Source: Pseudomonas taiwanensis (GTDB lineage: Bacteria > Pseudomonadota > Gammaproteobacteria > Pseudomonadales > Pseudomonadaceae). From it: 64,000 nucleotides of DNA. The stretch spans positions 29,590 to 93,589 of the forward strand of contig NZ_QJRF01000043.1 of assembly GCF_013393345.1 (NCBI RefSeq). Direction: 5' to 3'. The position numbers were made by a program, and so were the translations under genes. The stretch's first letter is position 1, and the number at the start of each line of letters is the position of its first letter. Shown here piece after piece: positions 41,738-50,726 of this stretch. A model generated the notes under the pieces. The model was not told the origin of the DNA. It worked only from the letters and a program-made list of their open reading frames with translations, and ran no database searches.

Positions 41738-42556
41738 ATGCAACGAAGCCAATACGCCTGGACCGTTCAACTGCCCCAGGGCAGCCGTGGCTGGCTGGGC
41801 ACCGGCACCCTGGTGCTGGCGGTGATCCTGGTGCTCCACTGGAGCGCGAAAGGCGCGCAGTTGAGCGTGGCCGAACTGGCCGCTGGCCTGCCGCAGATCG
41901 GTGACTTCCTGAGCCGCACCATGCCGCCGGATTTCAGCATCCTCCCGAGGCTGATCGCCCCCGCGCTGGAAACCGTGCAGATCGCCATCTGGGGCACGCT
42001 GCTCGGTGTGCTGCTGGCCATCCCGCTGTCGTTCCTCGCCGCGCGCAATCTCACGCGAAATCGCCTGCTCTACGGCGCCACCCGGCAATTCCTCAACCTG
42101 ACCCGCAGCATCAACGAACTGATCCTCGCCCTGGTATTCGTTTCTGCGGTGGGCCTGGGGCCATTCCCCGGCGTACTGGCCCTGGCGCTGCACGGGCTGG
42201 GCATGCTCGGCAAGTTCTTCGCCGAGAGCATCGAAGAGATCGATCAAGGCCCCATCGAAGCACTCCAGGCCACCGGCGCACGGCCGTTGCAGGTGATCGT
42301 CTTCGGTGTGCTGCCTCAGGTGATCACCGCGTGGATCGCCGTGGTGCTCTATCGCTTCGAGGTCAACCTGCGTTCGGCCACGGTGCTCGGCATGGTCGGG
42401 GCCGGCGGTCTCGGTTTCGAGTTGGTCAGCAGCCTCAAGCTGTTCAAATACCAGGAAACCGCGACCTGCATCATCGTGATCACCCTGATGGTTATCCTCG
42501 CTGACACGGCATCCAGCCGCCTGCGCAACGCCATCCAGCGCGGCACTTCCCACTGA
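41738..42556 (+). CDS. phnE: Phosphonate ABC transporter permease PhnE
   Basis: 272 residues from ATG 41738, with about six membrane helices. The coupling loop EALQATGARPLQVIVFGVLPQ matches the EAA motif of ABC permeases, and GMVGAGGLGFEL is typical for PhnE. The frame is open upstream within phnC, but the short start gives the usual N-terminus. Forms the membrane pore with PhnC. Confidence 0.92.
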   Translation: MQRSQYAWTVQLPQGSRGWLGTGTLVLAVILVLHWSAKGAQLSVAELAAGLPQIGDFLSRTMPPDFSILPRLIAPALETVQIAIWGTLLGVLLAIPLSFLAARNLTRNRLLYGATRQFLNLTRSINELILALVFVSAVGLGPFPGVLALALHGLGMLGKFFAESIEEIDQGPIEALQATGARPLQVIVFGVLPQVITAWIAVVLYRFEVNLRSATVLGMVGAGGLGFELVSSLKLFKYQETATCIIVITLMVILADTASSRLRNAIQRGTSH

Positions 42557-42723
42557 TCCGACTTTGACCACCAGCCGCCCGGCGTGACGCCGGCGCGGTT
42601 GGCCAAGGCCTGCGCGTTCGTATCGGTCTGGCCGATGCACGCCTGCTATTAATCGATTTGAGCGGTTGTCGGGCAGGGCTGACCATGCACCCACCTTCCG
42701 ACAACAACAAGAAAGGAGCCACC

Positions 42724-43815
42724 ATGACTGCCCGTTTCCATAATCCGGTCGATACGCGTTTCGGCTGCGGCAGCCTCCGTGATCTCGCGTCCCTCACCGA
42801 GAACCAGAAGGTCGCCCTGGTGATCTTCCCCGAGGCACGCGCCCTGGGTTTGCTGGGCCGCCTCCAACTGCTGCTGGGCGAGCGCCTGGTGCACGTGGTG
42901 GAGGACGTCCAGCCCAACCCGGACGTCGCCCAGTTGCGCCACACCTATGAGCGCTTCTGGCATGAGGCGGCTGACTGCCAGACGGTCATCGCCGTGGGTG
43001 GTGGCAGCGCCATCGACACCGCCAAGGCGCTGATCGTCGGCACCGAGTCCGGCAGCTTCGACGAGTTGCTGGGGCTGCTGTCCACCGGCCAGGCCTTCGT
43101 GCCGGCCCGCGCCAAATCGCTGATCGCCGCGCCCACCACCGCCGGCACAGGGAGTGAAGTGACGCCCTGGGCAACCATCTGGGATGCGGGCAACCAGAAG
43201 AAGTATTCACTGCACCTGGACTGCACCTGGCCGAAGGTCGCCATCGTCGACCCGGAGCTGATGATCACGGTGCCTGCTGGCGTCACGGTCTCCACCGGCC
43301 TGGACGCACTGTCCCATGCCCTGGAAGCGATCTGGAACGTCAACGCCAATCCCGTCTCGGACACCTTCGCGATTTCCGCCATCGAGGACATCCTCGACTG
43401 CCTGCCGCAACTGCGCCGGGACCTCGGTAACAAGGAGCTGCGTTCGCGCATGGCGCTGGCCGCGCTCAAGGCCGGCATGGCGTTCTCCAACACCAAGACC
43501 GCGCTGGCCCATTCCATTTCCTACGAAATGACCCTGCGCTATGGGCTGCCCCACGGCATTGCCTGCTCCTTCACCCTGCCTCTGGTGCTGGGCCTCGCCT
43601 GGGGCCGTGACGAAGCCCGCGACCGCACCCTGCAACGGATCTTCGGCCCTGACCTGCGCAAGGCCCAGGCGCGCCTGCGGGAGTTCCTCCATAGCCTCGA
43701 AGTGAAGACCGAGTTCGGCGACTACGGCGTAACAGCCAGGGAAGCCGAGGCGATCATCGAATACGCCATGCAGGGCGCACGAGGCAAGAACTTCATCGGT
43801 TCGCGAGCCGCCTAG
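42724..43815 (+). CDS. Phosphonate-associated iron-containing alcohol dehydrogenase
   Basis: 363 residues from ATG 42724 with an AAAGGAGCC ribosome site. Group III Fe-ADH: GGGSAIDTAKAL (NAD loop), APTTAGTGSEVTPWATIWD, and metal ligands in GLDALSHALEA (Asp, His), LAHSISYEM (His) and LPHGIACSF (His). The closest characterised relatives by context are phosphonoacetaldehyde reductases, and this family recurs beside phosphonate uptake genes. With PhnX in the same cluster it could oxidise 2-hydroxyethylphosphonate to phosphonoacetaldehyde, or act on the acetaldehyde that PhnX releases. Direction and substrate are inferred. Confidence 0.85.
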   Translation: MTARFHNPVDTRFGCGSLRDLASLTENQKVALVIFPEARALGLLGRLQLLLGERLVHVVEDVQPNPDVAQLRHTYERFWHEAADCQTVIAVGGGSAIDTAKALIVGTESGSFDELLGLLSTGQAFVPARAKSLIAAPTTAGTGSEVTPWATIWDAGNQKKYSLHLDCTWPKVAIVDPELMITVPAGVTVSTGLDALSHALEAIWNVNANPVSDTFAISAIEDILDCLPQLRRDLGNKELRSRMALAALKAGMAFSNTKTALAHSISYEMTLRYGLPHGIACSFTLPLVLGLAWGRDEARDRTLQRIFGPDLRKAQARLREFLHSLEVKTEFGDYGVTAREAEAIIEYAMQGARGKNFIGSRAA

Positions 43816-43838
43816 GGGCTTGCCTCCCCAACCTGAGC

Positions 43839-43860
43839 GCGGCTTCGGCCGCCCCTTTCC
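43839..43860 (+). terminator. UUCG-tetraloop hairpin after alcohol dehydrogenase gene
   Basis: GCGGC-TTCG-GCCGC (43839-43852) followed by CCCTTTCC; a stable hairpin with a weak pyrimidine tail that may attenuate transcription into the MFS gene. Confidence 0.45.
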
Positions 43861-43923
43861 TGTCGCACCGAAAAAGAGTGCCGCCCCCGGCTTGACCGGA
43901 GGACCGTACAAAAGGAAAACACC

Positions 43924-45225
43924 ATGAATCGTGCAGATACCCTGTCTGGCTTGACGATGTCCCATTCACCCTCGTTCCGTGCAGCCCAGTGGCGCATGCT
44001 GCTGGCTGCGATGTTCTGCTACCTGTTCTTCTACACGGGTCGGCAGACCTTCGGTTTCGCCATTCCCGGCATGCAGGCCGAGTTCGGCCTGAGCAAGGAA
44101 ACCCTCGGCTGGGTCTCCACCGCCATGCTCTGGACCTATGCCATCGGCCAGGCCATCAACGGCAATCTCGCCGACAAGTTCGGTGGTCGCCGCATCATGA
44201 GCCTGGGGGCGGTGCTGTCCTGTGGCGCCAACTGGATCACCAGCTTTGCTGGCGGGTTCATGAGCCTGATCCTGCCCTGGGGCATCAACGGTTACTTCCA
44301 GGCCCTTGGCTGGGCGCCGGGCAGCCGGCTGCTGTCGAACTGGTGGGGCGTGTCGGAGCGCGGCAAGGTCTATGGCTTCTACGTGTTCGCTGCCGGCTGC
44401 GCCTCGATCCTGTCCTATGTCACGTCCATCGTCGTGATCGAAGTGCTGCATCTGGAGTGGCGCTGGATCTTCCGACTGCCGGTGTTGCTGATGCTGGCCG
44501 GCGGCATCCTGTTCTTCCTGATTGCGCGTGAGCGTCCGCAGGATCTGGGTTTCGAACCGCTGGCCGACACCGGTGTAGCCAACGCTAACGATAAGGGCCA
44601 GGAAGCGGCGCAGGGCGAGGTGGAAACCTCCGCGCAGCGTTACAAGGCGGTGCTGAAGAACGCCAAGCTGATCATCGCCGCCATTTCCCTGGGCTTCCAG
44701 AACGCCGCGCGTTACGGCCTGATCGTCTGGGTGCCGGTGCACTTCCTCGGTGCCGACTGGAAGAGCGGTGGCGATGGCTGGATCGATCCGAAGTGGATCA
44801 CCGTGGCGCTGCCAGTGGGCATGGCCGTGGGCGCGCTGAGCAATGGCTGGGTGTCGGACAAATTGTTCGGCTCCAAACGCTACCTGGCGATCATGCTGTA
44901 CATGGTGCTGGGCGCCGCCACCAGTCTGTGGATGTGGAGTCTTCCCGCCCATAGCACCATCGGCCTGGTGGCGCTATTCCTCTGTGGCTTCTTCGTCTAT
45001 GGCCCGGCATCCAGCTTCTGGGCACTGTGCCCGGACCTGGTGGGCGCCAAGCGGGCGGGTACCGCGACCGGCGTGATGAACTTCTCGTCCTACCTGTTCG
45101 CAGGCCTGGCCGAGCCGCTTATCGGGCGTCTGTTGGACATCAGCGGGAATACTTCGCTTATCTTCATCGTGGTCACCGCCGCCTGCCTCAGCAGTGCCCT
45201 GGTCGCACTCTTCGTGCGGCGCTGA
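43924..45225 (+). CDS. OPA/GlpT-like MFS transporter in phosphonate cluster
   Basis: 433 residues, 12 helices. The N-terminal sequence FCYLFFYTGRQTFGFAIPGMQ parallels the GlpT/UhpT N-terminal helix whose Arg binds phosphate, and LSKETLGWVSTAMLWTYAIGQAINGNLADKFGGRR is typical of organophosphate:phosphate antiporters. Domain halves are joined by a loop rich in Gln and Glu. In this cluster it probably imports or exchanges a phosphonate for phosphate, a second uptake route beside PhnDCE. The start is at 43924; an ATG 33 bp later is also possible. Confidence 0.83.
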   Translation: MNRADTLSGLTMSHSPSFRAAQWRMLLAAMFCYLFFYTGRQTFGFAIPGMQAEFGLSKETLGWVSTAMLWTYAIGQAINGNLADKFGGRRIMSLGAVLSCGANWITSFAGGFMSLILPWGINGYFQALGWAPGSRLLSNWWGVSERGKVYGFYVFAAGCASILSYVTSIVVIEVLHLEWRWIFRLPVLLMLAGGILFFLIARERPQDLGFEPLADTGVANANDKGQEAAQGEVETSAQRYKAVLKNAKLIIAAISLGFQNAARYGLIVWVPVHFLGADWKSGGDGWIDPKWITVALPVGMAVGALSNGWVSDKLFGSKRYLAIMLYMVLGAATSLWMWSLPAHSTIGLVALFLCGFFVYGPASSFWALCPDLVGAKRAGTATGVMNFSSYLFAGLAEPLIGRLLDISGNTSLIFIVVTAACLSSALVALFVRR

Positions 45226-45264
45226 TCTTCACTTCCACCCATCGGCCGACGCCCGGAACTCTTC

Positions 45265-46128
45265 ATGTACCAGTACCACAAGTGGCTCCGTTCCTTTCAC
45301 GCCGTAGCCCGGACGGGCAGTTTCACGCTTGCGGCGGAGTACCTGTGCGTCGGCCAGCCCACGGTGAGCGAGCAGGTCAGCTCGCTGGAGAAGCAGTTCT
45401 CCGTGGAACTCTTCCATCGCCGTGGCCGCTTCATCGAGCTGAGTGCGGCGGGTCGCGAGCTCTACGCAATCACCCAGGGCCTGTTCGGCCAGGAGAGCGA
45501 AGCGGTGCAACTGCTGCAGAGCTTCAAACAACGCAAGGCGGGAATGCTGCGCCTCGGCGCCGTGTCGCCGCCGATCGCCATGAGCCTGACCTACCAGTTG
45601 ATGCAATGTTACCCGGACATCGAGCTGGAAACGTCCTTCAACACAGAGGGCGAGACCCTGGAGCGGTTGTACAACTTCGACATCGACGTCGCCATCCTTG
45701 CCCTGTCGGAGTTCGATCAGCGCCTCAGCACCCAGCTCTATCGCAGCTACCCGATCATCGCCGTGGTTCGCGACGATCACCCCTGGGCCAGCCAGGAGCA
45801 GGTGCGCGTCGAGGAAATCAGCGGCCAGCGGCTGGTACTGCGCGAACGCGCCTCGCGGACTCGCCAACTGGTGGAGGAGGAGTGCCATCGGCGCGGCCTG
45901 GAACTCGATTGCGCGATGCAGCTCAACAGCCGCGAAGCCATCGTCCACGCCATTGCCCAGGGCATCGGGATCGGCTTCGTGTCGGCCGTGGAATACGCGC
46001 AGACACCCGGAACGCGGCCGATCACCTTCGTCGACCACCCGTTCCACATCGACTACTACCTGTGCTGCCTGGGCATCCGCCGCAACCGGCCGATGATTGG
46101 CGAGCTACTCGACGCACCACCTCCCTGA
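45265..46128 (+). CDS. LysR regulator of aminoethylphosphonate catabolism type
   Basis: 287 residues; HTH (about 4-63, FTLAAEYLCVGQPTVSEQVSSLEKQ) and effector domain (GMLRLGAVSPPIAMSLTYQLMQCYPDIEL). This matches the LysR group found beside phosphonate degradation genes. It lies 39 bp after the MFS gene and 86 bp before phnX. It is a paralogue of the divergent LysR at 39091-39960; the two may respond to different phosphonates. Confidence 0.87.
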   Translation: MYQYHKWLRSFHAVARTGSFTLAAEYLCVGQPTVSEQVSSLEKQFSVELFHRRGRFIELSAAGRELYAITQGLFGQESEAVQLLQSFKQRKAGMLRLGAVSPPIAMSLTYQLMQCYPDIELETSFNTEGETLERLYNFDIDVAILALSEFDQRLSTQLYRSYPIIAVVRDDHPWASQEQVRVEEISGQRLVLRERASRTRQLVEEECHRRGLELDCAMQLNSREAIVHAIAQGIGIGFVSAVEYAQTPGTRPITFVDHPFHIDYYLCCLGIRRNRPMIGELLDAPPP

Positions 46129-46214
46129 TTTCACCCGTTCCCAATCCACAACCTGCACGACTCCCGCCAGCGGCGCGGGGCGGCCTTTCTCATCCCTGAA
46201 AACGGAGATCCACC

Positions 46215-47042
46215 ATGGACTACAAGCAACCCACCCAACTGCAAGCCGTCATCCTTGACTGGGCCGGCACCGTCGTCGACTTCGGTTCCTTCGCTCCGAC
46301 CCAGATATTCGTCGAGGCCTTCGGTGAGTTCGGCGTCGCCGTCTCCCTGGAAGAAGCGCGCGGCCCGATGGGTATGGGCAAGTGGGATCACATCCGCACA
46401 CTCTGCGACATCCCCGCCATCGGCGAACGCTACCGCGCCGCCTTTGGCCGCCTGCCCACGGACGATGACGTCACCGCCATCTACGAGCGCTTCATGCCGC
46501 TGCAGATCGAGAAGATCGGCCTGCACTCGGCGCTGATCCCCGGTGCCCTCGACGCCATCGCCACCCTGCGTGGCAAAGGCCTGAAGATCGGCACCTGCTC
46601 CGGCTACCCGGCTGTGGTGATGGCCAAGGTGGTGGAGCTGGCCCGCGAGAACGGCTACACGCCGGACCACGTGGTGGCCACCGACGAAGTGCCCAACGGC
46701 CGTCCGCACCCGGCGCAGTCCCTGGCCAACGTGATCGCCCTCGGCATCGACGACGTGGCCGCCTGCGTGAAGGTGGACGACACCTGGCCGGGCATCCTCG
46801 AAGGCCGCAGGGCCGGCATGTGGACCGTGGCCCTGACCTGCTCGGGCAATGCCCTGGGCCTGACGTACGAGCAGTTCAAGGCGCTGCCGAAGGACAAGCT
46901 GGACCAGGAGCGCGCGCGCATCGGCCAGATGTTCGAAGGCTCCCGTCCGCACTACCTGATCGATACCATCGCCGAGCTGCCGGCGGTGATCGACGACATC
47001 AACAAGCGCCTGGCCCGTGGCGAGATGCCCCAGTCCAGCTGA
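46215..47042 (+). CDS. phnX: Phosphonoacetaldehyde hydrolase PhnX
   Basis: 275 residues of the HAD superfamily. DWAGT (about 15-19) holds the nucleophilic Asp; [11 protein letters not shown] supplies the Schiff-base Lys in the cap domain; GTCSGYP (motif II) and [13 protein letters not shown] (motif IV acidic residues) complete the site. It cleaves phosphonoacetaldehyde to acetaldehyde and phosphate. Usually fed by the transaminase PhnW from 2-aminoethylphosphonate, but no phnW lies in this window. A GGAGATCCACC ribosome site precedes the ATG. Confidence 0.94.
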   Translation: MDYKQPTQLQAVILDWAGTVVDFGSFAPTQIFVEAFGEFGVAVSLEEARGPMGMGKWDHIRTLCDIPAIGERYRAAFGRLPTDDDVTAIYERFMPLQIEKIGLHSALIPGALDAIATLRGKGLKIGTCSGYPAVVMAKVVELARENGYTPDHVVATDEVPNGRPHPAQSLANVIALGIDDVAACVKVDDTWPGILEGRRAGMWTVALTCSGNALGLTYEQFKALPKDKLDQERARIGQMFEGSRPHYLIDTIAELPAVIDDINKRLARGEMPQSS

Positions 47043-47375
47043 CAGCCTGCTGACAGATTCGCCCGGTATCCTGCCGCCGTCCGGTGACACGATTGCCGGG
47101 CGATTCATCCCCCATACCCTGCGGTTCCGGCGGCGGCCCAGGCCACAAGCCTGTGGCTGGCCGCCTTGTCCGAAAGATCGTGCTCGGACTGTTCGCGGGC
47201 AAGCTCGCTCCTACGGGTTCGGGGGGCTCGGCGCGCGATTGAATCAGCAATGTAGGATGGGTCGGGCGGCGTTCCGCGAGCCCGCGATACCCATCGTCGG
47301 TGCCGCATGGGTATAGACGGGTCAGGATCGCTCGTTGGGCCCACGTACGGCGGCCCATCTTCCCGGACTGGTTGA
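47043..47375. other. 333-bp intergenic with REP and TAGGATGG palindrome
   Basis: Between phnX and the convergent FKBP gene. A GCCACA/TGTGGC hairpin near 47141-47157 may end the phnX transcript. A REP half GTTCGCGGGCAAGCTCGCTCCTAC lies at 47191-47215, and a TGTAGGATGGGT...ATACCCATCG palindrome at 47251-47294. No gene is seen. Confidence 0.55.
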
Positions 47376-47717
47376 TCAATCGTCGCGGGTCAGGACTTCC
47401 AGCAGCTCGATTTCGAAGCAGAGGTTGGAGTTCGGCTTGATATGCGCGCCGACCTGGCGCTCGCCGTAAGCGAGGTGAGCCGGGACGAAGAGCTTGCGCT
47501 TGCCGCCGACTTTCATGCCCATCAGGCCGATGTCCCAGCCCTTGATCACACGGCCGGTGCCGATCACGCACTGGAAGGGCTTGCCACGGCTGTAGGAGGA
47601 ATCGAACTCCGTGCCGTCTTCCAGGGTGCCACGGTATTGGGTGGTGATCAGGGCGCCCTTGACCACTTCCTTGCCGTCGCCCAGCTGGATATCGGTTATC
47701 TGCAGTTCGTCACTCAT
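47376..47717 (-). CDS. FKBP-type peptidyl-prolyl isomerase
   Basis: 113 residues from ATG 47717; the upstream open frame is not part of the family. Single FKBP domain: YRGTLEDGTEFDSSYSRGKPF, VIKGWDIGLMGMKVGGKRKLFVPAHLAYG and a final strand FEIELLEVL. No signal peptide, so cytoplasmic. Catalyses proline isomerisation in folding. A GAGCGCATCC region precedes the start. Stand-alone gene. Confidence 0.9.
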   Translation of the reverse strand: MSDELQITDIQLGDGKEVVKGALITTQYRGTLEDGTEFDSSYSRGKPFQCVIGTGRVIKGWDIGLMGMKVGGKRKLFVPAHLAYGERQVGAHIKPNSNLCFEIELLEVLTRDD

Positions 47718-47986
47718 GGGATGCGCTCCTTGGTTCATTGGCCGGGTCCGGCCGTTTGCGGGCAGCCTTTTCTCAGGATCAAGTGCGCTGGTCAAGCGAC
47801 GAACTTGCGTTGAGAGCGTGCAACTTGCACGGCGGTTGGAAAGGGGATCGTGCAAGTCACCCGTCAACAGCGCTTCGCTTTCGTTCCATATGCCTGATTC
47901 GCAAGGAAATTGTCGAAGGCGGCGAACAGGCATGGCGACTGCAGGGAACAGGGTCCGAAAACGACGGCCCCACAGGAGTGTTCCGC

Positions 47987-48349
47987 ATGAAGCTGCCATT
48001 CACTGCCTTCTACGACGCCTTCCCGCAGCACCAGGTGACGGTGAAACCGCGACCAGACGGCTCACTGTTGCTCACCTTGACCGGAGAAGACGGCGAGTCG
48101 TTCAGCAAGGCCATCGACAACGAGGCCTTCTATAGCGATGCGCGTGTGCGTCAGGTGATCCGGGAATTACAGCGGGACATGAAGCTGGAAGCGGGTGAGG
48201 TGCACTGGCATGACCGGGGAATCGACTGGGTTTCCCGCGAGTTGCCCACCTACCAGGGCGGGCCCATCCACATGACGGCGGCCAAGACGCTGGTAGCGCG
48301 GCGCAAACAGGCAGTCAGGTCGCAGAATCGTCATACCCCAGTGGTCTGA
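47987..48349 (+). CDS. Conserved Pseudomonas hypothetical protein (DUF3509-like N-terminus)
   Basis: 120 residues from ATG 47987 with an AGGAG ribosome site. The first about 70 residues (LPFTAFYDAFPQHQVTVKPRPDG, LLLTLTGEDGESFSKAI, VRQVIRELQRDMKLEAGE) look like the DUF3509 family of pseudomonads, followed by a basic tail. Function unknown. Convergent with the next gene, 7 bp apart. Confidence 0.65.
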   Translation: MKLPFTAFYDAFPQHQVTVKPRPDGSLLLTLTGEDGESFSKAIDNEAFYSDARVRQVIRELQRDMKLEAGEVHWHDRGIDWVSRELPTYQGGPIHMTAAKTLVARRKQAVRSQNRHTPVV

Positions 48350-48356
48350 CGTTCCG

Positions 48357-48812
48357 TCAGCGCGACCAGACGCCGTGGGCGCGAAGAGCGGCGTCGGCGT
48401 CCATCTCCAGCAGCGTGGTACGGGTATCGAGCAGATGCGCGAGCAAGCTGGCCACGGTCCGGCGCTGAACCGGTGAGCAATGCTGGAAGAAAGCGTTTTC
48501 CGCGCCGCTGTAGTCGAGATGGAAAACCATCTGCCAGCCATACCAGTCTATTTCCGGGACAGGCTCGGCCAACGCGAAGCGCGCCAGGGCAGGAAAGTAG
48601 TAGGCGATGCCTTCGGGCGAGCAGAAACAGATGGGGTCCCAACCGGCATTGCCGACATCTGCGTGTTGCAGTGTTTCGCGGTCACGACTGCATAGCAGCG
48701 CGTCGTGTTCTGCGCATTCGCAGCAGTGCTGGAAGTTGGCGAAGTGCTCCGGGCGCCGGCAGTCGCCGAAGGCGGTGTCTATGGCGGCGAGGATCTGGGC
48801 GTCGGTGGGCAT
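48357..48812 (-). CDS. Conserved hypothetical cysteine-rich protein
   Basis: 151 residues with a Cys cluster near the N-terminus (FANFQHCCECAEHD plus flanking Cys at DCRRPEH and LLCSRD) and PICFCSPEGIAYYFPALARFAL in the middle. The clustered Cys/His could bind a metal. No signal peptide. I do not recognise an enzyme fold. Monocistronic. Confidence 0.65.
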   Translation of the reverse strand: MPTDAQILAAIDTAFGDCRRPEHFANFQHCCECAEHDALLCSRDRETLQHADVGNAGWDPICFCSPEGIAYYFPALARFALAEPVPEIDWYGWQMVFHLDYSGAENAFFQHCSPVQRRTVASLLAHLLDTRTTLLEMDADAALRAHGVWSR

Positions 48813-48945
48813 GGGTGGGCTTCGTCGGCGGTCGGCATGACGCTAGCCGGCGATTGTCGCAGAGGCAAGCGAGTCGATGGCATCCATCACGCTTGATGCT
48901 AGAAGCAGTGGGATGGGGCAGGTAATCCCGCCCCATCCCTGTGGC

Positions 48946-49140
48946 TTAGCCACGTTTCGCTTTTTCCGCGAGTTCCTTCTGCTGCGCGACTTCTTCCTGG
49001 GCTTTGCGTTTCTGCTGCTCGACCTGGGCCAGGCGGGTCTCGTAGCGCTTGATAACGCGGTCGCCGCCGCCAGAGGCCATTGCGGAACCGGCGGAAAGGG
49101 CTACTGCAAGCAGGGTGGCAGTGGTGATAAGGGTTTTCAT
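48946..49140 (-). CDS. Small exported coiled-coil protein
   Basis: 64 residues: signal peptide (MKTLITTATLLAVALSAGSAMA, about 22 residues) and a mature peptide of about 42 residues that is a charged helix (RYETRLAQVEQQKRKAQEEVAQQKELAEKAKR), probably coiled coil. An AGGAGACTATCC ribosome site lies before the ATG. Similar small periplasmic proteins exist in pseudomonads; role unknown. Confidence 0.65.
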   Translation of the reverse strand: MKTLITTATLLAVALSAGSAMASGGGDRVIKRYETRLAQVEQQKRKAQEEVAQQKELAEKAKRG

Positions 49141-49255
49141 GGATAGTCTCCTGTCGAGATCTAGGGGTTGAGTATCCAGAGCCAGACTCCGAATTCGTTG
49201 CCGCCGTCCTTGGCACAGTCAGTGGGCCCCGGTGGACAGCCACGCGGAGCAGGAA

Positions 49256-49291
49256 TAAAAAGCCCGCGGCGAGGAGCTCAGACCCGCGGGT
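49256..49291 (-). terminator. Rho-independent terminator after oprN
   Basis: On the minus strand CCCGCGG (loop) CCGCGGGC is followed by TTTTTATT. It lies about 40 bp after the oprN stop. A second GGCCGG-based hairpin (49299-49319) sits between them. Confidence 0.75.
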
Positions 49292-49331
49292 GAAATTGCC
49301 GGCCGGGCAGGCCGGACAAGGGAGGAACGGT

Positions 49332-50726
49332 TTACGCCTGGGGCTGCCAGCCGCCGCCGAGGGCCTTGTAGATGGCGACGATGCCGCGATAGACCTCAAC
49401 TTCGGCCAGGGCCTGGGCGTCTTCGGCGGCCAGGCGCTCGCGTTCGGCGTCCAGCAATACGAGGAAGTCCACGGTGCCTTCGCGATAACGGGTTGCGGCC
49501 TGTTCGGCGGCGGCGCGGGTGGCTTCCGACTGGCGAACCAGGGACACCAGCCGCTCCTGGCGCTTGCCGTAGTCGCTGAAGGCGTTCTCCGACTCTTCCA
49601 GGGCCAGCAGCACCTGCTGCTCGTAGCTGGCCAGCGCGCCCTCGGCGTCGGCTTCGGAGGCGCGGATCTGGGCCCGGACGCTGCCGAGGTCGAAGGCCGC
49701 CCAGGAAATGGTCGGCGCCACGGCCCAGGCGCGGGCGGCGGAGGAACCGATCTGCGATCCGCGTCCGGCGGTGAAGCCGAGGAAGCCGGAAAGGCTCACG
49801 CGGGGGAACAGGTCGGCAGTAGCCACGCCCACACCAGCGGTGGCTGCTGCCAGTTGACGTTCCGCCGAGCGCACGTCCGGACGGCGGCGCAGCAGCTCGG
49901 CCGGGTCGCCGATGGGCAATGCCTTGGCGATTACCGGCAGGGGCTTGGGAGAAAGGTCCACGGTCAGTTGCTCCGGGCGTTGGCCGAGCAGGGTGGCGAT
50001 GCGGTTGCGGGCACGCGCTTCCTCGGCCTGCAGTTGCGGCACGCTGGCTTCGGTGGCCGCCAGGCGACCATCGGCACGCAGCACGTCCAGCTCGCTGCCG
50101 ACGCCGGCGTCACGCAGTTGCTCGGTCAGGCCACGGGATTCCTTCTGGTTCTCCAGGTTCTCGCGGGCGATGCGTTCGCGCAGTTGGGCGCCACGCAGGT
50201 TGCCGTACGCGTCCACCAGTTCTGCGATCAGGCTCACCTGCAGCTGTTGCAAGTCGGCCTGGGCGGCGTCGGTTTCCGCTTCGCTGGCCTCGATCTGCCG
50301 CTGGATGCGACCGAACAGGTCCAGTTCCCAGGCCATGTTCAGGCCCAGGTCGTAACGCTCGGCATTGACCCGCTCTTCGGTGACGCCGGGCTGCTGGCCC
50401 TTGCCGATCTCGGCGCTGGCGCCGGCAGTGACCACCGGGAACTGGTCGTTGCCGACGTCATCGCGGATGGCACGGGCCGCCTTGAGGCGGGCGAAGGCGA
50501 TGCGCAGTTCGCGGTTTTCCTTGAGCGACTCCTGGACCAGCTGGTTCAGGGTCGGGTCGTCGAACTGCTGCCACCAGACGCTCTCGAAGCGAGTGCGATC
50601 AACCTTCACGTCCTCGGAGGAGGCGAGCCGCGCGGGCTCGCTTTCCGGGGCCTTGTAGTCCGGACCCACGGCACAGGCGGAGAGCGCCAGGGCCAGCAGG
50701 GCAGGGGCAAAAGCCTTGTACATCAT
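49332..50726 (-). CDS. oprN: Outer-membrane efflux lipoprotein OprN
   Basis: 464 residues from ATG 50726. Lipoprotein signal MMYKAFAPALLALALSAC followed by AVGPDYKAPE, then the two TolC-like repeats (WWQQFDDPTLNQLVQESL; LLRRRPDVRSAERQLAAATAGVGVA; DLGSVRAQI). Outer-membrane channel for the MexEF pump. Its start overlaps the mexF stop by four bases (ATGA). A terminator follows. Confidence 0.93.
   Translation of the reverse strand: MMYKAFAPALLALALSACAVGPDYKAPESEPARLASSEDVKVDRTRFESVWWQQFDDPTLNQLVQESLKENRELRIAFARLKAARAIRDDVGNDQFPVVTAGASAEIGKGQQPGVTEERVNAERYDLGLNMAWELDLFGRIQRQIEASEAETDAAQADLQQLQVSLIAELVDAYGNLRGAQLRERIARENLENQKESRGLTEQLRDAGVGSELDVLRADGRLAATEASVPQLQAEEARARNRIATLLGQRPEQLTVDLSPKPLPVIAKALPIGDPAELLRRRPDVRSAERQLAAATAGVGVATADLFPRVSLSGFLGFTAGRGSQIGSSAARAWAVAPTISWAAFDLGSVRAQIRASEADAEGALASYEQQVLLALEESENAFSDYGKRQERLVSLVRQSEATRAAAEQAATRYREGTVDFLVLLDAERERLAAEDAQALAEVEVYRGIVAIYKALGGGWQPQA

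Noticed and set aside
47718..47999. N-terminal extension of the FKBP gene
   Set aside because: The extra residues are low-complexity and unlike any FKBP targeting region; the domain begins at ATG 47717.
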